From assembly GCF_022458985.1 (NCBI RefSeq), contig NC_061771.1, positions 14,671,001 to 14,735,000 on the forward strand: a stretch of DNA of 64,000 bases. Direction: 5' to 3'. Made by a program: the position numbers and the translations under genes. Below the pieces are notes generated by a model that saw only the letters and a program-made list of their open reading frames with translations, searched no databases and had not been told where the DNA came from. This stretch comes from Mugil cephalus. Taxonomy: Eukaryota; Chordata; Actinopteri; Mugiliformes; Mugilidae. The stretch's first letter is position 1; each line of letters opens with the position of its first letter. Positions 35,858 through 46,085 of this stretch are shown here, piece after piece.

Positions 35858-38800
35858 TCAGTTCACTTTTATGGCGCGGTACCTGAAATGTTCCACGTCC
35901 TCAATAGTCTCTGGCAGACGGACATTTTTCGTCTCAGGAAGAAAGGTAGCTGACAGTCCTCCAGTAAAAGCCACCAGTACGAAAATAATACTTGGCAGTG
36001 GGACCCACAATTCTTCCAAAATCAGGATCATGGGGGACACAGACACACCTACACGGGCCATGAAGGAGCAGAAACCCATTCCATTTTGCCTGCATGACAA
36101 AAAAAAAAAAGAAAAGAAAAGAGAAGACATAAAATACAGCGAATGCATTGCTTCTCTCATACTTGTAACTTCTAAATAATTTAATCACTTATCAAAAATG
36201 CTCCATTAAACCTGTTTCTCCAGATAAGAGATAGTGGAACATGTGCATTTTTTACTGACCGCATTACTGTGGGGTAAAGCTCCGTTGTGTACAGAAAAAC
36301 TGTTGTAAAAGCCGCCTCTGCGAACATCTTGCCCACAGCTTCCACAGCTGTTCGATAATTCCCCCTTTCTGAAAAGAAAACGTTTTAACGTCTGTTTTGA
36401 CCCCACCTTTTTAACACAGTTTTTTCATTATTTTTTGCTGCAGGTTTTTGTGTTTGGTGCCATTGCAAGTGCTGCAGGCTTAGACTCGAATCGATCCTTT
36501 ACCTTGAGGGATGAACATGTTGCAGAATATGCACAGTCCAGCCAGAAAGAGAAACGCGGCCTGGTTCAACCTTCGGCCTATTTTGTCCACAGAGAAATAG
36601 ACGAATGCTTTTGCTGGAATTTCTACCACACCGTAGATGAACTGCGTTAGGTAAATGTTGGCACTGAATCCAGCAACATTCAGACTGATCCCATAGTAAG
36701 CACAGGTCACTCCAAACCTGGGAACAGAATGGAAACAAATTACCCAAAGACATCCACAGGACTCCCTCAAAAGTCCCACGTCCATTCTTTGATGAGTCAC
36801 AATTAGTGTTTGAGGCACAAGGGGGACACGGTATTAGGAAGGTGGTCATAATGTTATGCCTGATCAGTGTACAATTGATGTTTTTACTTGGAAAATACAA
36901 ATATTACATATATATGTATCAAGGAAATCCAATCATTTCAACGGACAGTGTACTAAAACCTGACTAAAACCCTGTAGTATGAGGGGTGGACTTATTTTTC
37001 ACTCTTCATCATTTAAACCCGTTATAATGTGGGAAATCTTTGCTAAACCGCTTTAATAGATTCACTATATTGCAGCTATGTACAAATGTAGAAGTGAACT
37101 GTATGCATTCAAACTAGCGGACTCTAATTGAGTTACGAGGTACATTTCATAGGTGGGTTAGTCCATCACAGGCCACAGGCCATTACATCTACTAGATAAT
37201 TATCACTGCCTGGTAATGTGTACCTTACCATGGATCTAGTGATAATGTATATGAGAAAAAAAAAAACTGTCCAAATGAATGATCTTCTGACCCACGTTCT
37301 TTTTGAAGGTGGCGATTTTCAAGTTGAACAACCCGAAGCTGACAATGGTGTGAAAACATTTTTACATTTTGAAATAGAAACAAACTAAATAAAACCAAAG
37401 AAAGTTTATATACCACACAATGCCAGTAAGTAGAGCTAGTCTTCTCATCCTGGGGGTCCTCACAAGGTCCAAGTAAGAATATTTTCTGCTTTGATTTTCA
37501 ACAAGTATAACTTTAGAGAGCACCTGTAGATCAAAGATGAAACGTTGAATCGAGTGAATAGAGTTGTGCCGCGCATCAGCTTCTGATTAGAGCCAAGCAG
37601 GTTAAGTAACACGTCGTACCTCAGGCTTCAGGTCATCCATGCACTCCTCTCTGCGGTTGACTTTTGCGCACAAGCCCAAGTAAAAATGAGCACTGTTCAC
37701 TTTTCCGTTGCTTATCAGCCATCTGGCTGACTCTGGGATCCACCTGTGTTTTGGAAAGAGGACATCTTTTTTTTTTTTTCATATATAAAACACACCTGAA
37801 GGATAAAGATCAGAAGCGGAAAATTACATGTTACAGTTAAAAACTCAAAAGTTAATTTCTGCTTACCGCCAAGAGATTATGGCTAGGAAGAGTGGAGACG
37901 ATGCAGCTGCAGTCAGGTACCTCCAGTCATTCACAAAATAAGCCAAAGCAGAGAGCAGAGTAACGCCGGCACTCCAGTCCAGGCTCATTAAGACACTCAC
38001 TGTGGAACGATGCTTAATGTCCACCCATTCGACACCTGTGAGGAGCGAGTCTTATTAAGAGCAGCAGCCCACTTATTTAAAATGGTCAGAACTTAGCATT
38101 GATTAAAATATTGCTAATAGTGATAATAGTGCTGAGAAAGTAGTTTAGTAGTATCTTGTGTCTGAACAAAGTTTGTTCAGTTTAGTATACATATTTAAAA
38201 AAAAAAAAAAGATATATAAGAATTAAAAAAAAAAAATCTTACTAGCAAGTAAGGCATATTATTTAAAATAGCTAATGCCATAAGGATAGGCTTTCAACAG
38301 GGGGTTTGTGACCCCTAGGGGGTCTGCGGAGGTACTGCTTTGCTTGATTAGACATTTTTTTTTATATATATGTTTGTTTGTTTTTTGTTTTCTCCCACGT
38401 ATTTGAAGAGAGCCTATTCAGTCCCGAGGTGAAACCTCCATGTTTACGTTTTTGTATGTTTGCGTTTTTACGGCAGTTGCACGGCCACTCTACTGTTGCA
38501 CATGTTTGAAATAAAAAATAATAATATTTGAACCTGTGCATTATTTGAATAGCTTAATATTGAATGATAATGATAATGTATGTTTATAAATAGCACTAGA
38601 CCAAGTTTAATATAGAACTACTTTGAAACCTGCAATCCTGCTTTCAGAAAAGAAATATATAATCTACCTTGAGTTTGAAGATGGACATTTTGTGAATCAT
38701 TTCTCAGATTTGGCAAACAATCATTGGTATTTTTTCTTTTAAACCCTAGTTACTCAGCTACCGTAATGTTTGATTTCTAAGACCCACAAGTATGGCAGGG

Positions 38801-39812
38801 GACTCACAAAGGACCAGGCTGATTATACTTATTCCAGAAATTCCAAGTCCAGTGAAAAACCTCATTGCAGCAAATACGGCAAAATCATAAGAGAAAGCAC
38901 TCGCGAAACTAAACAGGATGGTTGCCACGTAGGACACCAGTAGCATTCTTTTCCGGCCAAACCTGCGAGACAAAACAATTACAGATAAGCTTTCAGAACA
39001 TGTGAACGTGAAAATCCATAAAATATCCTTCATAGTGTATAAATACATTTATACCTAATCAAGGGGTAATTACTTTCCCCTTGGGATTAATAACATAACA
39101 GTCAATAACGTACATATACTTACCTCACCTAACCTCACCTCACCACCACTTGTATCGTTCAGTATTTTAATATTTTAATTACAGAAATAAAATAAAGTTT
39201 GAGAAAGCCAAAGACATGAACACCTGTCACTCAAATAACCAAACAATGCTGCTCCAGCCATGACCCCCATGAAGAAGACAGTGGCCATGGCTCTGTTCAT
39301 TCTCCTCTTATCACAAACCAGATCCCACTGAGGGGGAAACACAGACAACAGAAGAACAGTGAAGGAAGAAATAGCTGACGTGGGACTGGGGTTGATTTAA
39401 TCCGTTGTAAATGGAAAATGATAGAACTCACCTGCGTGGCCAGGGTAGACTTGAAGGTGGTGTTGTCGTAGACCCATCCGTTTTGACAGGGCACCGCCAG
39501 GAGGTCGGTTATGTTGGAGGAGTTAAACAGCAGGTGATACTGAGGCTCTGCAAACATTTGACAGGAGTGTGGAGTCCCATCCTGCTGGACTGGAATACTG
39601 ACAGTGAGCCTCTCCTCCAGAGATAAGTTTCTGAAAAGACCTCCATCATCCAGGGAGCTGATGTCGCAGTGATGAGGGGGAATGACTGTTATGAAATTAT
39701 TTAGCAGGAAGTGAAACGGCAAGGTCACTCGAGGTATTACCAACAAGGCGATCGTCCTTAGCTGGAATCTCCCAAAGCCGTTGACCTCTTCCAGCACGTT
39801 CTCAAACTTCAT
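35858..39812 (-). CDS. slc22a7: Organic anion transporter, SLC22A7 (OAT2)-like, copy 2 of 3
   Basis: Nine exons: 39812-39432, 39327-39224, 38962-38808, 38035-37867, 37743-37620, 37523-37414, 36717-36503, 36368-36260 and 36089-35858. If exon 9 reads through to the TAA, the product is 532 aa. The start [17 protein letters not shown] begins a first exon of 381 nt. Conserved marks are the glycosylated loop (NLSL, NSSNIT, NTTF), [19 protein letters not shown] and [10 protein letters not shown] donor-like CAG|GTACCG sits at 35883/35882, so a short tenth exon as in copy 1 is possible; I did not find a convincing acceptor. Function as organic anion uptake or exchange is inferred from family. Intron 3 contains a hAT-like fragment and intron 6 a Tc1-like fragment. 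Confidence 0.9.
36748..36871. mobile_element. Tc1-like fragment in intron 6 of slc22a7 copy 2
   Basis: About 120 bp matching the right part of the copy at 2307-2858 ('tttgatgagtcacaat', then 'ggtcataatgttatgcctga'). Only one terminal repeat remains. Confidence 0.6.
38285..38640. mobile_element. hAT-like fragment in intron 3 of slc22a7 copy 2
   Basis: Begins 'ggctttcaacagggggtttg' and includes 'aatagcttaatattgaatg' and 'actagaccaagtttaatata', which parallel the element at 30421-30920. The right terminal repeat was not identified. Confidence 0.45.
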
Positions 39813-40675
39813 TTTGAGAATAAATGAGGCAACGCGTGACAATAATAGAAACTATGACAAAGCACACCAGAAAACAGTTTGAAAGTGATCTGCAAGCTTC
39901 TTCTTTTTTTTTTTTATTGAGTTTTTGGTTGATAATCAGCTAGTGTGTAAGGATGTGTTGGGTTTCTCCGTTAAATAGGAGTGGTCTGAGATGTTCCAGG
40001 TTTTCTTTCCAATCAATCATTTGCAGCAACCCTATAATGACAAAATAGGTGTTTCTAAGAAGTCTAACATTTACTCCACACGGTTACAGTTTTCTGCAAC
40101 ATGGTTTAAAAGCTACGCTTGGCGGAAAAGGAGATTTAAATATAGGTCAACATTTCAGCAGTTTGTTCATTTTAATTTTCCAACACCAGTGGGCTGATAT
40201 GCACAGGACAGATGAGAGTCACACCAACCAAACCGTCCTCAAGGCCTGTTCAGAATTTGCATTAGGATCCGATCTGGACTGTGCGATCGTTAAGTGGCTT
40301 CAGTAGCTTTAGTTACGTGTGTGTTCATTAACATGCGTTTCCCAAATGCGTCTCAGTTTTGTGCCCTGTCAAATGTGATCGCCTTTAATGTGATTGAATC
40401 TTGATCAGATCTTTATGCAACGTCCAAACAGGCCCTAACTCATCAATATTTGTTTGCAGCCAGTCACCCTAAAGCTAACACCCTGTACCATGATAACAGG
40501 ACATGATGAGACTGACGGTAAAACCAGTAGCCGTGATCTGCTTAAGCTTACCACAAACTGTCACTCTATGGGTTGAAGTATTTATTGTGTATTTGAACAA
40601 TGACAATCATAATTTTGTGATTTTACTTTTTTTTTTTTTAAATCAATTCAAACAGTCTCATTTTTGAAGTGTAAC
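39813..40675. other. Spacer between slc22a7 copies 2 and 1
   Basis: About 860 bp with no gene or strong repeat recognised. It should contain the promoter of copy 2 and the 3' end of copy 1. Confidence 0.6.
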
Positions 40676-43600
40676 TTATTCAGTCTCCCTCTCCCTCGTC
40701 GGTGGTCTCCTACAACACAGATGTACATATGAATTACTGACTGAAGGAAAAGCTGCTTGTATTTTTGACAGTGGCGAACGAGAGACATGTTATGTAAGAT
40801 GCAATAATGTTTGACTGCATTACTGTTTAGTTGCGAGTTGTTAATCCTTTACTGCAGCTTATTGAATTACGCATCATGTTTCCTCTTTACCTCGGTTTCT
40901 CAATGTCCTCGATAAACTCCGGCAGCTGGGCGTTTAGTGTTTCAGGGAGGAGGGAGGCCACCAAACCGCTTACAACCGCCATCGTGCAGTAAATGACCGC
41001 AGGGAGGTGATGCCACACGTCTTCCAATAGCATGATGAGTGGGGAAATGGACACGCCCAGCCGCGCCAGAAACGAAGTGTAGCCTAAACCGTTCTGTCTG
41101 AAAACCCAAGAACGGAGGTTAATTGAAGCCACACTAGAAGCAGTTACAGCAGGATGGATGGTTGTTGACTAACCGTACGACAGTGGGATAGAGCTCCGTA
41201 GTGTAGAGGAATATTATGGTAAATGAGGCCTCAGACAGTGACTTTCCAAGAACTGCCACAACAGTACGACTGACCCATTTATCTGAAACGAAAGTTGATC
41301 AAGAGAAATTTCAGGTTCACTCTTTCTTTTCCCAACAAAATTATTAGACGGGACTGAAAATTAAAATAATAATAATGACCTTTTGAAACAAACATGTTGA
41401 TGAAGAGGCAAAGAGCAGTGGAGAGCAGCGCTCCCATTTCACCTTTCCTTCGACCGACTTTTTTGAGAAAGAAATACACTCCGATCTTCATTGGCATCTC
41501 CGTGGATGCAAATATAAACTGTGTGAGGTATGGGTTTAGTCCGAACCCGGTGATGTTCAGACTGATCCCATAATATGTAAATGCAACTCCATACCTACGG
41601 ATGGGGGTGAATAAATTCAAAACAACACAATAAAATGATAATGTGAGGGTGACACAGGTTAGATATCTGGTGTATCTTCGTCTTTCTGCTTTATTGGGTC
41701 TATGTCTATAGCTAACGTGCAGTAAGTTTATCTGACCCTCAGAAAGAAATCCTGAATCACCCGTTTAACCTGTTATGTGACATTAATACTTACCACACAA
41801 CGCCTGTGCATATGGCAAGTTTTCTTATATTTGGTGTCCTGAAGAGATCGACCACAGTGTACTTCTTAGCTGCGGTTTCAGTGTCTGCAGATTCCAGTAA
41901 TGTCTGCGAGAAAGCCAAACAAACACAGTAACATCCATCTTTTATAAACCTCTCTCTGTACTGTGAAATTAGTCAGTCAGCAGTCAAAAAGCAGAAACAG
42001 TACGGAGCTGTACCGCTGGTGTGATGGAGGCCATACACTTGGATCTATTGTTCATCTCGGCACATTTCATGATGTACATATGGGCAGCGTCGACCTTCCC
42101 GTTTGCCATAAGCCACCTGGCGGACTCTGGAACCCACCTAGAGGGACACACACGGAGAGTTTATCACCTTGTTGATGTCTAGAAAGTGTAGAAATTCAAC
42201 TTTTGATACCTCCAAGCAATAATGGACAGAATCAGGGGAGAGGTCACAGCCACAATGAGCATCCTCCACTCATTTATATAATATGCCGCTCCAACCAGAA
42301 ACCAGTTCCCAATCGTCCAATCCAAGCTAATGATTATTCCACAAAAAGTCCTGTGTTCGATGCTGAACCATTCGATGTCTGCGGACGAGGCAACAAAGAC
42401 AAAAAGATGTTGTCATTTTCTTTTTACATTTTTGCAACATAGGTAAGTAAAACAGCATTTCAGCTCCTTACTTAAAACAATAGAGATGATACTTATTCCT
42501 GCAAGCGACATCCCCGTAAAAAATCTCATGATGACAAACAGGACATAGGATGTGGAGAATGCACTTAGAACCGCAAACGTCAACGATGACACATAAGACA
42601 CCAGCAGAAGTGGCCGCCGCCCAAACCTGGTCACGACAAGAAAGCGTGTGCATGGTATTTTGCACAATTCTTCAATTATCTCACAATGGAAGTCTCTGCC
42701 TTCTTATTTGGAGGAAAAGCTTTAAAACCGATTTAAAGAAGTCAGCCATGAAAAATGCATTTATTAGACATTTATTGAGCTGTGTCGCTGTTTGTTAGGT
42801 TGTTGCAGCTTAATCTTACATGTACATTAACAACTCACCTGTCACTGAGAAGCCCAAACAGAGGGGCTCCGATCATGACACCAATGAAGAAGATGGTGGC
42901 TGTTGCTTTATTCATCCCTTTTCTTTCGCAAACAAGATCCCACTGTTAAGTAAAAATTAATAAAACATTTTCAGAAAAGCAAAATATGCATGTTCCTTAA
43001 GAGTGGCTCTGAGAATTGTAAAATGCAACTGCTTTTGTTATATGTACTGAGCATACAGAGTTTAACCTCCTGAGACCTGGCGTCGTCACATGGGGATGTT
43101 AAGTTTTAGGTTTGTGGCAGTTTATTCCACTTTTTTTTTTTTTTAGACCTGTTGTCCTCATAATCATGTACTTTTGTCTGCAATCTACTGGTAGCGAAGG
43201 GTCAATATACTGGTTTATTTGTGTTTATTAAATTTTTGTTGGGATTCGTCGTTTCCACTTCTGTTTTTGCATTACAATAGACTGTTTTACATTTCCTTAC
43301 ACACTGGTGACCTAAATTGTAATATACAGTGAAATAATCCCAACTCCGTACTACTTTCAGTGCAAAGACAATGCTTAAAAAGATCTTAATCTTGTTTTAA
43401 GATAAGACACATTCCAAACAAATGCTTGGGTCTCAGGAAGTTAAGCCACCCAGGATGTCAAGCAATAACTTCAAGCGTTAACAGTGTGACACTTACCTCT
43501 GTTACCAGGGTAGACTTGAAGGTGCTGTTGTCATACACCCATCCATTTTGACACCGGACAGTGACTGTGTCCTCACTACTGTTGGACCCTGACAGTAACT

Positions 43601-43877
43601 GATATTGCGGTTTTGAAAACATCTGACAGGACCTCGGTGTCCCGTCCCGCTCCGTTGGAATACCAACAGCCAATTTCTGATCGTAGGTTAAATTCCCGAA
43701 GACCCCTCCATCCTCCAGAGAGCTGATGTCACAGTGGTGATCTGGAACAGCTGCCATAAAGTTATTGAGCAGGAAGTGGCACGGTAAAGTCATTCGAGAG
43801 ATGACCTGAATCAAGAACAGCCACAGCTGGAACTTTCCAAAACCGTCAATTTCTAAAAGTACATTGTCGAACTTCAT
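40676..43877 (-). CDS. slc22a7: Organic anion transporter, SLC22A7 (OAT2)-like, copy 1 of 3
   Basis: Ten exons: 43877-43497, 42942-42839, 42626-42472, 42378-42210, 42137-42014, 41903-41794, 41594-41380, 41282-41174, 41097-40891 and 40709-40676. They give 535 aa. The start [17 protein letters not shown] matches the other copies; an upstream in-frame extension to 43964 is not conserved. Conserved features are the glycosylated loop (NLTY, NSSE, NSTF), [19 protein letters not shown] and [10 protein letters not shown]. Exon 9 ends at a strong donor (GAG|GTAAAG) that joins a 34-nt last exon to finish [10 protein letters not shown]; without that splice the protein would stop after KPR. Human SLC22A7 also carries its short tail in a separate last exon. 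It is first in transcription order in the tandem array. Confidence 0.9.
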
Positions 43878-44589
43878 TTTGCAGAGCTTGTGCAAAGTGG
43901 ACATGAAATAAAGTGTGGTAATAGTGAGGTGAAGAAAGGTTTTCACATGCCGAAATAGACACATTCACTAACATTGTTAATTATTGATATATCTTAAGAT
44001 CACAAAAGATTTTAAGCATTCGGATGCAGTCATTGTCTGTCCAACAGATTCAATGGATTACATTTTCAGATTTCATTGCATTTTTTTTTTTTTTTGCAGA
44101 TGTCGATGTAAAGAAGTTCATCCACATCTACTAATGAATTAACTATTTTAATTCAAAGTGACATAAAAGATAATATGTGGTGATAAATGATTACCTTCTC
44201 AGGCCTCACAGTGGTGGATGGCAAAATAAGAAAACATTGTTTTCTTGAGGGTTCAGAGTGTTTATGTTTAATGAGACAGGTTGTCTCTAAATACATTTGT
44301 GTGGATATCTTGAGTCTGTTGATTTGATTTTTGTTATGTTTGCTATGTTGCATAATCACAGTATCTCTCATTTAGTACATGTGGCAATTTTGACAAACTT
44401 TTCTGCTACAGGCAGATTTGTATGATAAATCAAGTCTACGTACAGTCAGTGGGAGGCTCAGATCACCGGCCGTGACTTCTTTGTGCAACTCTTTCTAAGG
44501 AAAGAAGAAACTAGCTCCCTTACAGTACAACATTTTAAACAAAATCTCTGTGCCAAATAAAACTGAAACCAGAATTTGTAGTGATGAAT
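43878..44589. other. Upstream region of slc22a7 copy 1
   Basis: No gene was seen. A poly-T run lies near 44081-44095. It presumably holds the promoter of the first transporter gene. Confidence 0.5.
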
Positions 44590-45811
44590 GCCCTGAAACT
44601 GAACATGGGTATAAGTGCGCTTGTGCACTGTGTGCTTGAAGCATTAACTGAACACCTGGCTGAGGTCTTTACAGACATTTTCTATCTGTCCCCGCCCCAG
44701 GCAGGTGTCCCCAATAGCTTTAAGATGTCTGTCCATCTGTCCTGTGCTGAAGCTCTTCCCAGCTACGGCATCAAATGACTTCCAGTTACACTCACCCCAA
44801 TTTTTGCAAACCGCTCCATGAGTATGGAGCCATCACATCTGAAATCCTATCTTTCCACTACCCTTAAACCCCTTTCAGTTTATCGACTGCACCAACACGT
44901 CATCGCCCTACTCTAACCTGATATAACCCCTGACTTAACTGGATAGTTTACAGAATGTGATAAAAGCAGTTCATTGATCTTAGCTCAGTGTTTGAAACTG
45001 GGATCCAGGCTAATTTTTAAGCAGCTCCAGATTGGTATGAGTGAACCTTAGACTCTCTGACTTACAGACCCCAACCTATCAAATTGGCCAACCTCTTCTC
45101 CTCCACTCTCAACCTCAACACTGGCGTACCACAAGGCTGTGTGCTGAGCCCTCTTCTATACTCCTTGTATTTGTCGTCTTCAGTCATTCTTGTACATGGT
45201 TCTACCATAATCAAGGTGGTATCACAATAATGAGACAACCTACAGGGACAAGGTTCATCACAGCTTGACGATTAACACAAAAATTGGTTGCAGGCTTGTT
45301 GGGAGCCATGTGCATGTCTCTGTCCGTATTAATGGAAATGTAGTGGGGAGTGTATGCCGTTTCAAATTCCTCCATCGGTCTGACCTGGTCTTCCTGGGCT
45401 TCCTGGGCTTTTTCCACTGTACCATCAAGAGCATACTCGATACTAATTGTATCTCAGTGTGGTACAAAAATTGCTCAGCATCAGACTGCATACTCTCCTG
45501 TGGTGAATAGTTCTGTAGATCACAGGCAGCCCAGCTTGAATAGGGAAAGAAACATTATCAAGGATACGTCCCACTCTACACCAGCCAGCTGAGGAAGAGT
45601 CACTTCCTTGAGGCATTGACCCTGATGAACTCCACGTTACACCAGAGACTTACACAAAAAAACACATGCAGTGTTTTTTTTTATAACCGACAAAGTACAT
45701 ATTGTTCATGATTAATACATATAACACATCTGTTCAGTGTTAGGAATGCATACAGCTTGAGTACTGTCGCCTCTGTACGTATTTGAATATGAATAATAAC
45801 TGTACCTGTAC
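44590..45811 (+). mobile_element. L2/CR1-like LINE reverse-transcriptase remnant
   Basis: Broken translations match a fish non-LTR retrotransposon: HLAEVFTDIFYLS near 44660, then remnants around 45105-45165 that read NLNTGVPQGCVLSPLLYSLY when the frame is followed, a reverse-transcriptase core motif. Further on, NGNVVGSVCRFKFL (about 45330) and a region resembling the C-terminal RIIKDTSHP segment (about 45555) appear. Stops and frameshifts are frequent, so it is not active. It runs directly into a TCTAA array, as expected for the 3' end of such elements. Confidence 0.75.
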
Positions 45812-45899
45812 AAATCTAATCTAATCTAATCTAATCTAATCTAATCTAATCTAATCTAATCTAATCTAATCTAATCTAATCTAATCTAATCTAATCTAA
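45812..45899 (+). repeat. (TCTAA)n array at the LINE 3' end
   Basis: About 17 near-perfect copies of the pentamer TCTAA. It sits where the retroposon ends and probably grew from the element's terminal repeat. Confidence 0.9.
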
Positions 45900-46036
45900 A
45901 GGAATTAAGATGCTTATATGTCATATGTCTTATATGCTTCATGGAAATAAATGTTTTTTTCCCTATGGCCATATTACTTATCAAAACTGCAGTTTCAAAC
46001 TCAGATTTAATGAGGCTGGGGGCTGGGTTAGGAACA

Positions 46037-46085
46037 CGTCTTCTTCTTCTTCTTCTTCTTCTTCTTCTTCTTCTTCTTCTTCTCT
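46037..46085. repeat. (TTC)n trinucleotide repeat
   Basis: About 15 TTC units. The apparent poly-Ser or poly-Lys frames across it are repeat artefacts. Confidence 0.9.
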
